From Trichuris trichiura (lineage: Eukaryota; Nematoda; Enoplea; Trichinellida; Trichuridae), in assembly GCA_037903355.1 (NCBI GenBank), contig JBAJFE010000005.1:3224001-3288000 (forward strand): a stretch of DNA of 64,000 bases, in the 5' to 3' direction. The position numbers were made by a program, and so were the translations under genes. The notes below the pieces were generated by a model that made no database searches, was not told where the DNA came from, and saw nothing but the letters and a program-made list of their open reading frames with translations. Positions 17,872 through 30,292 of the stretch are shown here, piece after piece. Position 1 is the first letter of the stretch; the number at the start of each line of letters is the position of its first letter.

Positions 17872-20764
17872 ATGTTTACGGCAAATATGAGCAGGCAAGA
17901 GGTTGCCATTTACGAGCAAGTTTGTTCGCAAAAACTTGACAACGTATCCGACGAACGTTACCTAGTCGGCTTAACAATGGAAGCCAAATTCTTTGCTTTT
18001 GTTTTACCTGTAATCACCGGCATTCTTCTAAATGTACTCATATTGGCTATAGTACTTTGCTGCCGAGCGTTCCACTTCAAGCAGCACCTCTTTCTATGCA
18101 ATATAGCTTTTGCCGATCTCCTTTTAGCCGCTATATGCGGCATTATAAATATGGACGTAGAAGGTTTAATGAATTCTTCACACGGTGCTCGCACATGGTC
18201 TATATGCGCCTTGATGGCATTTGCCGAAATGTCGGCTCAAGCTGTTATGGTATTTGGGCAAGCATGCGCCAGTTTTGAAAGGTACATTGGCTTGTCAGCG
18301 AGAATGGTCGAAGATTTCCATTTTTGGTCAGGTTCCTGGTGATTGTACTGCCTTTTCAAGCTCAGCGTTTGTGGACTCGAGAAACAAGCGGCGGAATAAT
18401 TTTAATATGTTGGGTAGCCGCTTTTTTTGTTGGCACTTTAGGTCCCATACTTGTGGTACGCTTCCCTTTGGAGCATCCTAATCTTAAACATTTTGGCTTG
18501 CTGCAGGACCGTCAATGCATTGAATTTACGGACACTCGACGTGGCCACCATATTTGGTATTATTGCGGCGTTCGCGACGGCTACCGTTTGACTCTGAGCA
18601 AAGTCCGATTGATCTTTCTCTTTTCGATTCCCTTTGCCCTTATGATGGTTTTCTACGGTACGGTTTGCTGGCGACTATGGCGTACGTGCACACAGTATGG
18701 CGTAACGCAATTTTCTCGGTATTTGTTTTCAATATTTTTGCTTCACTCGTTGCGGCGGCATTTTTCCAATAACTCACTTTCAGCCTGTCCTATCACAGTT
18801 CAATCGAATCGAGACGCTCAATAGCGGAACGACTGCTCGCTCCGCGGCAAAGAATGTCCAATGCGTCGTAAGTATACTGTTCTCATTATTTCCAATCGGG
18901 CTGCAGAATTTTAAATTAACTTTCTATAGCCGCGTATAGAAACTTTAATGCATATATTATAAGTGAGCAAAAGATGAAAGAAGGAAAACTTCAAAGTTCG
19001 ACAGAAATTTAACATTTTGAGCTTCGGCAAACGCCGACTTCGATCTGCTTCATGCTTTTGCGTTCGAACAATCCAAATGTTGTATCAATGAGCTGCTTTT
19101 CTTTGTATTCCCGTAATGCTCTTATTTAATTGGTTACTAACGCTTGTTCATGTTTCCCCTCAATGGCGCTGCATCAGCTACTTCTTTTCCGTTGTTTTTG
19201 TTGATCGAAAGGCCTAAAGTGTAGTCGCTTCTTAGCTACACATTTTCATTCAATTCATAAACAAAACGCCTTCCATTCATAACTTCGCGTGAAGTCGTAC
19301 GCGTACTAATAAAGATAGTTTTGTAGGTTGTAAAAGATGCTCAGGGTACTTACTATATTTGTAAACCGTAGCGTTTTGATAGCTCATTTAACTATGCGGC
19401 GGGAAAAAGGCATTTGTTTTGTATTTTGAAGCTTATTTCAGTTTTCCATATTATTGATAGGTATTTTTCGTGCAGCCGTCGCTTACAAAATTTTATATTG
19501 TCAACACGACTCTCAGTAATATGTTTACTACGCTCGTTATTTTTTGGCATTCCGACCGAGCAGAAATTTTTTTCCTCCGCTGAATAGTTTTCATTTTACT
19601 CATCAATTGCTTCACTATCGAATGAAACAAATGCAATGCTTGCTTTGTCCTGCCATTGAGATAAGTTTGAGCAGATCCGTTACAATGTTGGAGTACGTAA
19701 AATTTTAGAAATCCTTAAGACTTAAAGGCAAAAAGCCTATGCTAAAATTCCATTATTGATGCAAAAATATCCCACTTTTGTTTTCTACTTCACTGACAAT
19801 TACGATACGAGTTTGAGTACTCATTTCGCATTGTATTGAAAGTTGCTAGATGTCTTCGTAAGCGGTCGCTTGAAGATTTTACTTCTGGCAATTTGAATGT
19901 CACATTTTAGGCGCGGCGGTCCTTAAAGTTACGCGCATACTTTCCGCGGTATGTTAATTTTTTCGGCAACATTTCTTTGAGGTTACGTTGGGTGTGGTTA
20001 GTTGGCAGCTTAGGAATTCCCGCTAATTTTTTTTAATCTTTTTCCGTGAGAGTTAAATGCAATTGGGTCGTCGATGTTTTTATCTTGTTTATCCCCTTTT
20101 AGACCCGCTAACAACTGGAAATTTTAAGTCTTTGTTCAGCTACTTGATTTTTTAATAGTTTTCATTTTACTCATCAATTGCTTGGCTCCTCCCTGGCTTC
20201 ACTATCGAATGAAACAAATGCAATGCTTGCTTTTATATCGTCCTGTTGTTGAGATGTTTGGGCAGATCCGTTACAGCGTTGGAGTACGTAAAATTGTAGA
20301 AATCCTTAAGAGTTGAAAGCAAAAAGGCAAAGCGGTTTTGTTTATTTATCTCAACGTCCCTTTAGCATAATTAATAATTTCAGGAATAGGTTTGGTGTCG
20401 TTGGCGTCATAGAATCACGACGAAGAGTGAGTGCATTGATGAATGAAATTTTGAGTATTCATATCTTTCTCTTCAACAATAGGTTATAAAGATGCTCATA
20501 ATGGTTTTGCTTGTGTTTTTCGTATGTTGGTCTCCCAAGTTGGTGTTCGACGTTAAGAATGCCGAATGCGCTGACTCTGGTTGTACTACCGGCGTCAATG
20601 AGTGGCCAATTGACTTGGACACGGCTCGGCTTTTCGCCGGTGTACTCGTCCTATACTATCCGACCATATCGGCTTTGCTGTTCTTAGTAACGGCGCCGAA
20701 AGTTCGGGAGAAATGCAAATTTTTAATTTTACGTTCGAAACAACGCCACCCTCTGCCTTTTTAA
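17872..20764 (+). CDS. rhodopsin-like (class A) G protein-coupled receptor
   Basis: Five exons close in phase: 17872-18281, 18332-18685, 18784-18867, 20384-20426, 20483-20764, giving 390 residues. The short N-terminus has two glycosylation sites (NMS, NVS). TM1 holds LLN, TM2 holds IAFADLLL, and TM3 starts at the conserved Cys in WSICAL and ends in ERF in place of DRY. TM4 is GGIILICWVAAFF. The third loop is Ser/Arg-rich. TM6 carries FFVCWSPK. TM7 has YYPTIS where NPxxY is usual. The ligand is unknown; the layout suits peptide-type receptors. The start at 17872 is favoured over 17788, whose extra residues look non-coding. Intron 3 (18868-20383) is 1.5 kb and contains a direct repeat. Confidence 0.88.
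19585..20335. repeat. direct repeat inside GPCR intron 3
   Basis: About 150 nt beginning ttttcattttactcatcaat (about 19588-19735) recurs about 570 nt downstream (about 20157-20330). The copies differ by small insertions. No coding content is visible. Confidence 0.85.
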
Positions 20765-22369
20765 GTAATTCACTTTATCTTCGATCGTTCGGTCTTGTGC
20801 ACAAAAAGGATGTTGGAGGATAGGCGGCAACGCTTTGCCTCCAATGGCTACTAATTTGCATAGGGGGACGGTGCGCGTTTCGTGCAATTGAAAATTTCAA
20901 TCGAAATTCTCAGCTTGACACGCGTCATTACGGCGTCATGGCGACAGCAGAAATACGTTTGAAAAATTCGTCATTTCCGTCGATACGCGGACGTTCAAAT
21001 CGAACTGCCGCGTCAACTTTTTATTAATATGCGTTTGTTCAAGCGCGGAAAGTTTTGACCAGATCTGATTGAACCTTTTTATTTTCGTCAAAGTGTCTCT
21101 TTCGTCATAGGTTTTTTCCAACTTTGCCTAAATGCCTCTATCCATCTTTTGCCCAACGCTGACAAGTCAACAAGGCGCTTGCACATGGATCACATCGTAG
21201 TTTCCATTATCGATTGGCTATGAAGCCTTGCTTCTATAGTTGAAATTCATATTAGTACGATAATTTCGCTTTTTGTCGCAGGCGCGCCGAAGCTGTCCCG
21301 TAGGGCACAGCCAACACAAATGTTATAATAATAATAATAGCGATGTTTTGTTTAACCAGCCGTCGAGGCTATTTGCATTGACCTTTTAATCGCGTGATAA
21401 CTTCTAATTTTGTATTCAGTTTGTGCTCGTATGCTAATTAAGTTGGTACTTTTTCTAAAAAAAGCAATCGGCTATCGTTTACACGTGTAAATACATAGTG
21501 TTTAGTATGCTGCTCGATCGCTTAGCTGAGCTTTCGGTCGCTTAGTAGGTAAACAAGTGTTCGTCACTGCCATAGTTTTTCAAACATTCGTAATTTTTTA
21601 TCCGCTAACAGATTTCGCCTGCTTCAGCAAACACCTAAGCGACGATTCCTTTTTTTTGTTTGCTGCCGCGGATGTTTTCAATTGTGACAGTTGAGAATAG
21701 GGCTTTTCGTTAGCCTTTCAGCCGAATACTTTTTTTTGACGTGATAAATCGCGTCCATTTTTTCCTTCCGGCTCCACGTACACTAATGTGGTTTTGATAA
21801 ATTGCGGTTTTTAGTTTGGACGTTCTTTTGTAGGCTTTTTGTTTTTCTCCTTTCAATCATGGCGCTTTAGGTCACCATGGTTACCTTTTTGGTCCCAAAA
21901 GGGCATTCTCCAAGGTAGGGACACCTACTGCCTCCCGAATCAGCGCAGTTCACAGTACAGCTCGCAAACAAAGGGACGATAATAATCATTTTTAAAGTGG
22001 TCGAATAATCATGTTTTTGGTTGTCAGCCGTATTGACTTTTATTTCCCACTCATTTTTCTTTTTTCTTCCTGTTTAGTCTGCTCATTTATTGCCTCGAAT
22101 CGCCTCCTCCTTTCGTTCGTGCGTCGCGGTGACATGCAAATTTTTCCTCAATTTCTTTCCAACACTGCCGCGAAATTGGCGTCCTCTTATCGATAAGTTG
22201 TTTACGCCGCAGAAAGAGTTCGTTTGAATTTCAAATTACGGTCGGAAGCTTTAAAAGTAATTAGGTTCCCCAAGAATTTGTTTTGCTGATGAAGCGTCCA
22301 GAACAGCTGACGCCTTTTTTCCGGGTCCGGAATGGGGCGCTTCAATTTAGTACTAACTGCAGGCGTGCA
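20765..22369. other. intergenic stretch
   Basis: A stretch of 1.6 kb between the GPCR and the Ig gene. A minus frame at 20936-21121 (61 residues) is too short to support. Near 21889 there is a local repeat of gggcattctccaaggtaggg type sequence. No confident gene. Confidence 0.55.
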
Positions 22370-23075
22370 ATGGGAATTCCGAAACTTCACCTACTGCTTC
22401 TGCTGCTGCTGCAGCCGATTTTCCTAGCAACAAGCAGCTTTGATCAGACAACTAAGGCACCCGACCATCGTGTTCGAGGACCCGTCAAGAATGTGCTGCC
22501 CTTTGCTAACGTTGCCGAACACTCGTTGCTCAATCAGGGCAATGATCAAGAGGACGTAGGGATGTCTTTTCAGGGCTGTAGGTTACGGTCGGGTTCCCTC
22601 TCTTTCAGGGCGTACGGATAGTTAAAGCGTCGCACTTCAGTCAATCGTGTCGACTCGGTGGCAAGTTAAACATACTCTGTTCAGCTGTTGGCCAGCCGCG
22701 ACCTACTATCACCTGGTACAAAGATGGCGCGGAACTTGTTCTGAAAAACAACATCCACGTGAGTAGGCGTAGCGGACATTTCGTCCATCCTTTCTTCTCT
22801 TTCTCCCTCTCTCCATTTCTTGAACGACAATTGAGTACACACATACACTAGCGCGTGCCTGCTGCACCGACGTTGGCGACGACATCTAGCAGCTGACGAT
22901 TGCGTTGACGTTCCACTTATTTCAGTTGCAAGAAATACACGAGAGCGACAGTCGTCAGACGAGTCGCATTGAAATAGACCCTGCAACGCTTGGCGACCAG
23001 GGTACCTATACGTGCGTAGCGCACAACGAAAACGACAGCGTTGTCAAGAATTTCAAGAGCGAAGTCTACTATTGA
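22370..23075 (+). CDS. secreted single immunoglobulin-domain protein
   Basis: Three exons close in phase: 22370-22555, 22609-22758, 22926-23075, giving 161 residues. Met at 22370 starts a Leu-rich signal peptide (PKLHLLLLLLLQPIFLATSS). A linker of about 45 residues follows, then one I-set-like Ig domain. Its first Cys is in LNILCSAVG, then PRPTITWYKDG, DPATLGDQGTYTC and VAHNENDSV. No membrane segment follows, so it should be secreted. It resembles one Ig unit of the small two-Ig ZIG proteins of nematodes, but only one domain is present. An upstream in-frame Met at 22283 would put 29 polar residues before the signal and is unlikely. Confidence 0.88.
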
Positions 23076-23178
23076 CGTCCATTTCTTCTTTTCCTTTCAG
23101 GGCAACATTTTTAAAAGAGCGGAGAAAAAGTAATAAAATAAAAAAAGAACATGACAAGTTTGCAATGCGCGACCTTTG

Positions 23179-24477
23179 TCATTTGACCGCCGTTGGATCG
23201 GCATTCTTTTCCGACTCGGCGGTATGACCCTGTCTTGCCGGGGATGAATCACCTGCGTCGGGAGTCACGTTGGGCGTTGGCTGGCCGTCTTCGACTGTCG
23301 TCGGTCGGCTACCATCCTGAGGTCTAGCAAGAACAACAAGCGCGTCTTGATAGCTCGGCGGTGGTGGCAGTCTTGCCAAGTCGACTACCCTTCCGCAGTC
23401 GTCCGTCCAAAATATATGACCAGAGAAGTCGGAATCGTAGGGACCTAAGTGACAGTTGGATGACGCGTTTGTGCCGACGTTGACCATGCGAGTACGACTG
23501 AGCTTTCGCTTTCGAAGAAGGCAATAGGCCGCCATGGCGACCACCATAATAAGAAATATGCTAAAGCATGTTCCGAACAAGTAGCTGTACCATTTGACCC
23601 GAGAATCGGAGGGAAACTCGACAAGATGACTGAGTTCGGTTTCGCAGTGCAAACCGACGTAAGGAAATCGGCATAAGCAACCTCGACCCTTCACCGGCGT
23701 TCCATGATTGAAGCATAAGATGTGATCGCATTCCTCACCGTAGAAGTTCTCCCTACATTGACACAGCTCGTAGTCGTGCTGCTTGATTAGTACTCCGTTG
23801 GCGCAGTACTTTTCGCACAACGTACCGAACCACGGTTTTGGGCATACGCAACGTAAGTCTATGCTAAACGACCGGTATCCACCGTTTAGGCACTCGGGTA
23901 CGTAACGGCAGTTACGGTCTAAGTTCGTCATGCCGGCTGGACATTTGCATCGGACGCTTAACTCTCCAAACTTCTCTCTAGGCGGTAGCCGAGCTACCGA
24001 GACTGTCCGCACATCCGGTGTAGGATTTGCAGGAAGCAAAACGACCATCGTCCTCCACTTGTTCAACTACCCATTCGCGTACTGCCGCTGCGATGTCTTC
24101 GTCAGGCTCCGGATGTCCATTTTCGCAGCAGGTTATCATGAATGACCTCAGAATATAGTCGCCATTGTTGGTCGACGGGTCGACTACAAAATTTTAACCC
24201 TTAGAAAAGAAGCGTTTCCAAAGCGGCAGGCCGTTGCACGCTCATGTCGGCCTTGTTAAGGGCAAAAAATTGAAAAAGGACAAATTTGGTATTTTTAAGC
24301 ATTATTGTCGGACAAAGTCGGTAGAGTAAGCATAATGGTTTGCTAATTTGCATTTTTGGTAGCGTTGGGCCATTTGGGAAAGATAAAAATAAAAAGGTAG
24401 GTGCAATAGTACAAACCTGCGTGACAAAGGACGACGACGAGTCCAACAGGGATCACCGCAAGCCCGAAGTTGATCAT
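23179..24477 (-). CDS. EGF-repeat transmembrane protein with PY motif
   Basis: Likely exons are 24477-24417 (signal peptide MINFGLAVIPVGLVVVLCHA), an exon from 24183, and a large last exon down to the stop at 23179. Exons 1 and 2 join in phase 1. The join of exon 2 to the last exon, near 24060-23990, is uncertain because several GT/AG pairs fit. The ectodomain has three Cys-rich EGF-like units (CKCPAGM..., CVCPKPWFGTLC, CQCRENFYGEEC, CLCRFPYVGLHC). A membrane segment (YLFGTCFSIFLIMVVAMAAY) and a basic stop KRKLSRTR follow. The tail of about 110 residues contains LPPPPSYQDAL, a PPxY motif that recruits WW-domain (Nedd4-type) ligases. A single-pass cell-surface protein; ligand unknown. Confidence 0.75.
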
Positions 24478-25383
24478 TGGCGTTGGCGGAGAAAAAGAGA
24501 AGAATTAAGTTGAAGAAAAAGCATGAAAGAAGATCTGTCTTCTGCTGCGCGTCGGGTGTTGCCAAGAACAACAAGAACAACAACACAAAGAGCCAAATGA
24601 AAACAGGCAAAATGGCAGAAGCTTCTGGCGCTGATGGCTGATGGGTGGTACAGATGTCGCCGCAATCGCTGACAGGACAACACGGAAAACTGGACAGCGA
24701 GCAACTGCAAAGCTGTGACACCGTTGGCGAATCAGGACACGAGCAAACAGGTTCCGACGTTGAACGACACTCCAAAGAGTCGAAAAGCTGCGAACGAGAA
24801 AGGGGCAGTCGGAAAGTCGTCGCCAGCGCCTCCCGCTTCTCTATGCGTTGCCAAGGTGATCGCGCAACGCGGATACTGAACTCTCTGTAGTTGTTGTGAT
24901 GACCAACCGGAATTGATTCAATTGTAAATATTGACAGCCAACCGCAATGCGTCGTCGCTGTCAGTGCTTACGAAAAGTTGGAAGTTCACCGCCCGTTGGG
25001 CACATAATAAGCCGCGGAAGCTTTTCTAGACTTTGGGCCCATTTTTTTGCGCCTCCACTTTCAGTCCGGTTGCCGACAACATTGTCCGTGACAAATCTGA
25101 ACCGAAACGAACAGGTCGCGGCGCGTTTTTTTAAAATCGCATTGTTCAACAACAAAGCGTCGTCACCACTACTCTACGTCTGCAGAGTTCGTCATTTGCA
25201 GGTCATCGGAAATGCGAATTCGTTGCAGTGGCGCAAATTGGGTGTTACGCGAATAGCGACTATCATTTGCGTCGAAAAAGTTGACGTGATTAGAGCACAT
25301 TCATTTCAGCGCTCCTTCTACTGGTGCCCTTATTTCTGTACAAAAGAAGCATTTTCTTACCGAGCTTTTGACGCAGCAATAGT

Positions 25384-25457
25384 ATGAATAGGAAAGCCAT
25401 TGCTTCTTTATTCGTACTCACGTTGCTTTTAAAGCTTCTAGGACGCTTAGATGCACA
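25384..25457 (+). CDS. possible orphan signal-peptide exon
   Basis: ATG at 25384 encodes a textbook signal peptide (MNRKAIASLFVLTLLLKLLG, then RLDA) ending at a possible donor GTGAAC. I could not find a convincing second exon downstream. It may be the start of a small secreted gene or a relic. Confidence 0.3.
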
Positions 25458-25459
25458 GT

Positions 25460-27486
25460 GAACTTCGTGCAACGTCCACCTTCGGTAAAAAAAGGAAAAA
25501 TGGCCACAGGTGTATAACGCGCGCTACGCCTAGTTCGCAAATAGGACGATGTTAGAACCTGTAAATCATGTAAGGTCTACAGTACCCTATCGCGTCGTAA
25601 TTGGGGTAAAATGCCTATTACCGTCAAAAGCTGGTTTAATCCGGTAGAACAAACGCGGTTAGACTGCGTAAAAGTAGTTTGGCTTGAATGCGCGTTTTTG
25701 CACTGTTTGCAACGATGTACAATTTCAAGCATCGAAATCAAGTTTACTTGTCAAACTTTGCTTTTCACAAACAGCGCATTGAACAGCATGGTGCGTTTCG
25801 TTCATTCAAGTTCAACGTTCCTTATAATCAAATCATGCATGCCGGATGAGTTTTTAGATAATGGAAGATCTTTCCCGCGCGTATTATTCTCGCTTAGCCG
25901 AAACGGTTTGACACAGAAATATTTCCACACGTAGAAATTGGGTAGGCGGCAATTAAGCTTGCGCGGCAGATGGTAATGCTTATTAGACTAGTCTTAGACT
26001 CACTTTTCTCAACTTGAAGTGTTTCACCTTTAAAAAAACTGACAGTGAAGCAGTAAGGCCTAATAAATCTCGTCGAAAGCTTTAGCAGTTTATTATAAAT
26101 TCTGTCAAACTTGTAACGATAGTGGAAATTAAGAAACGTCCAATCTTCTACACAAAATATTCTCGCGTCAAAACGTGTCAAATTGTTTTGTGCCCCAAAT
26201 AATCGCATGCTACGCATGTTTTAAAAAATGTTAACTTATTCTAAATTATAACAGCTCGAAAATGAAGTTTTGGCTAAAAATGTGGGACCCCTGGTTTATC
26301 CGTCCACTGTTTGAGAAATGCAGGTTCGTCTCTGGCAAACACGTGACAATCTTGTTTCCCCCACGCTAGCCGGCTTGCTGGTTGTGCTGTTCTGTTTTTT
26401 CTTAAACCTAAAACAAAGTAAAAAGTCTTATATTTTGGCTCAGGTTTAGCCAAGGCCGGAACAGACTAAGTGCCAAACGTACAGTAAGACAGAGGGAAAG
26501 CCTAGTCGTCAGAATTTAAAAAATCCGCTTGCAAATTTTGAATTTAAATCAACTGTTTTTTACAACTCATATTTTCGCTTTCCGTGAAAAAGTTGGTGCG
26601 CCTATTTTTAAAATAAGCCGTGGAAAGTACAGTACGCTAACTGCAATGCATGTGTAAAGTGGATAAAAAGTAAATTCTTTCTACTCGCAAAGGCTTACAC
26701 TGAAAATGCATTTCCGTTTGACTAACACGTGACTATGGCGAGTAACGGGTGCTGCACAGTTGTTCTGCTTTCGCCGCGTCGGCGTACTGTATGAGGGTCT
26801 TTTGAAATTAATTTTTGTTCCTCACAGTTTTTTTGTGAAATAAGAGTCATGCTTTGAAGGCTTAGGTTACGCTCACTTATGGTAATCAACGGGAACATAA
26901 AATTTTTTGTCGGTTCACCTGCATTTAGCTATCGTACTGTAATTTACTGGATTTACTTAGACGGCAGCCATCGACGCGGGTGTGCTAAAGTCCAAACGCA
27001 TTAAAGCACATTTTATTAGCAGCTGAAGCAATTTTTAAAATTCGTTGCACGAATGCAGCTGCTTTGAAATTTTATTTCCTTTTTTGAACTTCCGATAGCA
27101 TTCTGAAAAGTAAAGCATTTGATTGTCAGTCACCTACGCCTTATGTGACACGCAGCGTAGAGCAGAGCTGCAAATTATTTAGCTGCTGTAAGGGAGCATA
27201 ATGACCGTTGTCTTTTCCAAAATAAATATTGTTGCACGCAAATCTTAGCTAGTAATTTTAACAACAAAAATGCGGCGCAATTCTTAATTAATATTCCTCC
27301 TTAGAAGACGCTTGAAAAAAATAGAGTTTCCGAAAAGCCTTTAGTTGTATGATTGATAGGTAAGAGTACTGTATGCTACCGTACACAATGCATATTGTTG
27401 TAGCTAAAGTTTGTCTCGACAGTTTGTCCTGTTAGTTCTTTAGCGTTGCGCAGCAGTTTTTGTCCGCATTTTACAATCTTTGCATC
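25460..27486. other. intergenic stretch
   Basis: A 2-kb AT-rich region. Frames at 25611-25934 (+) and 25894-26217 (-) are not supported by any recognisable motif. Probably holds the promoter of the SR-protein gene. Confidence 0.5.
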
Positions 27487-28862
27487 ATGTCCAACGCTTC
27501 GCGTGTGTACATTGGTCAGCTGGCCCACGAAATCCGTGAATACGACGTTGAAGACTTCTTCAAAGGATACGGAAAGATTCGAGATATCAACCTAAAGCAA
27601 GGCTACGGATTCGTTGTTAGTATTGCGCGCGGCTTGCTTGATTAATTTAATAAATTCCCGTCCGTTCAATCAAGGAATTTGACGACCATCGTGATGCCAG
27701 CGATGCAGTGCATGACCTGAACGGCAAACACTTGCTGGGCGAAAGGTAAGCTTACAATGCATCCTCCTTTGTAAATTTTGGTTTGCAGAATTCGTGTGGA
27801 GATGGCTCGCGGTCGAGGTCGTTTCATGGATCGACGCGGCATGGGTGGAGGAGGATTCCGCGGTCGCGGCAGAGGTCGTGGCTCGTACAACTATCCTCCG
27901 CCTTCGCATTTTGACAGCCACAGAGACGACGACGAAAAGCGTAGATGCAGTGTTGTTATTCGCGACCTACCAAAGTACTTTAACTACCGAGTAAGCATTG
28001 CTTCCCGTTGGATAGTTGCCAAATATTCGGGGGTAAATAGTTAATCGATTTTCTGCCTATCCCTCGGCATTCCTTACAGATGCGTCTTGTTATAGCGGCC
28101 TCCTAAACTGTTTTCCTCCAACTATGTGTGCCCTATGGATCACAAACTTGTGATCTCTCGATCTTCGCTCCGTTGTCTGTCAGAGTCGCCTAAAGTATCT
28201 TGAGACTAGTCGCTCGATGAATCTAGCAATCCCACGTTTTTGGCTGAGCAGCCTTGTTCGCTGTTCCGGCAACCTGTTCGGTCTCCGTAAGAGCCATCGT
28301 CCGAGCATTGTGCACTTTACCGTGCGCGCAAGCAAAACGTTTCAATCTGTTTCGGTGAAACCGATAATACCGCTGTAAAGTGGCTTTCGTAATGTAAGCC
28401 ACGGGGTATGCTTTTTTAATTTTGGCATACGTTCGCCTAATGGAAATTGAAGTTAATATAAACTTGTTTTGCAGAAGCTGAAAGATTTCGCGCGTGAAGC
28501 TGGCGGCGAAGTTGTCAGTGCAAACTATGACAGGGACAGCAAAGAGGCGTAAGTTTTAAAAAAAAGAATTTCCGCTTACTCTTTCTAATCAATATCTGTA
28601 GAATCGTTGAATATCGTAGTCCATCCGAAGCGGACGATGCTGTGAGAAGTTTAGACGGAAAGAAGGTGGATGGAGACCGTGTAAGCGTTAAGGCTGCGAG
28701 AATGTCGGACATTGGAGACAGGCGCAGCCGAAGGTACCCTTTTCATCGCTTTTTGACTTTTTCCTAACTATGGATGCTTTGTATAGCCGCAGCGCCAGTT
28801 CGGAGGACGATGGAGAAAAGAGCGGACCAAGAAAAAGAAGTCCAAGCGATGATGGCGAGTGA
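27487..28862 (+). CDS. SR-type splicing factor with two RRMs (SRSF4/5/6-like)
   Basis: Six exons close in phase: 27487-27615, 27675-27745, 27789-27990, 28475-28548, 28602-28733, 28787-28862, giving 227 residues. RRM1 carries RVYIGQLAHEIREYDVEDFF (RNP2) and GYGFVEFDD (RNP1), then DLNGKHLLGERIRVE. A Gly/Arg linker (FRGRGRGRG) leads to RRM2 (SVVIRDLPKYFNY, IVEYRSPSEADDAV). The tail has only a few Arg-Ser pairs. This family binds exonic enhancers in pre-mRNA in the nucleus. RRM2 has NYRKLKD where classic SR proteins have SWQDLKD. Intron 3 is 484 nt, much longer than its neighbours, as in SR genes that carry a regulatory poison exon. Confidence 0.9.
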
Positions 28863-29384
28863 CCATGCCAGTTGACCGAAAAGAAAAATTTGCATTTAAT
28901 CTGTTCATTTATTCTGTATAACCACTTTGTAGCGCTGCAAACCAGCTTCGCTAGTATGACGTCTATTATCTCCAAGTTAACGTACACTTACAGTTATCGC
29001 ATAAGCTTTTATCGTTTCGCTGTGTAGTAAGCAGTCAAGTCCGATGTTGTTGCGGGCGGGTGATTGTCTGACACAGATTCCATCGTTTGATTTTTGAATA
29101 AACTTTGAATTGGTTTTTTCTTCACCAGGCTGAAGCGTACAAAAACAAATAGCTGTGCTCGTTCCAGCAGAGCCTTATTTTCAAAGCGGCTGCGTCGTTC
29201 GCCCACGAGTTTTCCCGAAAAAACCATCCGCGAGCGTTGAATAAGGTCCACGCATTGTTTTAGAGCTGTTGTTTTTTCTACAGTAAGATTTGAAAGTAGC
29301 ACTCAGGTTATTTAAACGATTTTCAGGTACTACCGAAACGCGGTTTCAATCATTTGTCAAAATTTTTTCTACTCTTTAATCGAT

Positions 29385-30292
29385 ATGCCTGGTAATCGCG
29401 TGTTTGTAGGACCACTTGGAGATCAAATTCGTGAGGAAGATATTAAACGGTTTTTTTCACGAGTTGGAGACGTCAGAATGGTAATTCGAAAACGAGGTTT
29501 CGCTTTTGTGGTAGGAGCAAGAAAAGCTAAACGGTCGCCGATACTTTCGTACGCGCTATGTAGGATTTTGCATCTCCAAGGGAAGCCGAAAGAGCAATCC
29601 GTCGCAGTGATGGCAGAACACTTTTTGGAAGGCGGTAAAAAGTCTCGGATTGAAACGGCGCGAAACTGTCGCCTTTTATTTTCAAGCGTTCGTGTAGAAA
29701 TGGCTTACGAGTTGGAAAAAAGGGAAAATCGCAACGGAGAGCAGCGGTACACGTCATGGCGCGTTGACGGCTCTTTAAAAAATGTTACGTCGCGCGAATG
29801 CGTCCATAGCATGCACAATCTGCCGCGCAAGTCAAAATTTCGCGTCAACGTTGCCAACTTACCGTCAAACTTTACTTGGCTGGTATTAATTACGTTTTCG
29901 TATTTTTTTAAAATTCGAGCGGGTAGAAACGGCATTATTTTTTGAAAAGGAGTTGAAGAATTTGTTCAGCGTCGTTTCGGAAGTGGTTTATGCTGACGTA
30001 TGCCACAAATACGGCATTGGGTATGCGAACTGTACAATTGTTCGCCTGCTGAACTATTTGTTTTAGATTTGTTGAATTCAGCTCCTTCCGCGCTATGGAA
30101 AAGGCTATTTCGCACTTGGACGGCTATACCCTGAAGGGAAAATCAATTTCAATTTCTCCATCAAAGACGGTTGGCTTTAAGCAAGGGTTACAGTCACTAT
30201 TTATTTGTTTTATCAACTTTGCCAGTTTTAGTTTCGCCAGCAAGCGCGAGGAACAGCTGGAATTTCATCATGGCACTAACATGGTTAATTAA
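29385..30292 (+). CDS. second two-RRM SR-like protein, tandem paralog
   Basis: Exons 29385-29510, 29564-29634, 29687-29882, 29950-30020 and 30067-30292 close in phase, giving about 229 residues. RRM1 has RVFVGPLGDQIREEDIKRFF and KRGFAFVDFASPREAERAI. RRM2 has FRVNVANLPSNFTWLELKNL and FVEFSSFRAMEKAI. Exon 2 is 71 nt, exactly as in the gene 520 nt upstream, and two splice sites sit at matching positions, so the two are tandem duplicates. The tail lacks RS repeats; a further small intron may exist near 30170-30240, so the last ~40 residues are uncertain. Sequence is much more diverged than the first copy. Confidence 0.8.

Noticed and set aside
25611..25934. Faint resemblance of KVVWLEC...C to the ML exon 3 pattern, downstream of a signal-peptide exon
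   Set aside because: No DCG start, spacing of cysteines does not fit, and splice sites to the 25384 exon do not keep frame.
29009..29302. Minus-strand frame of 97 residues between the two SR genes
   Set aside because: No recognisable motif, no start context and it overlaps the probable promoter of the second SR gene.
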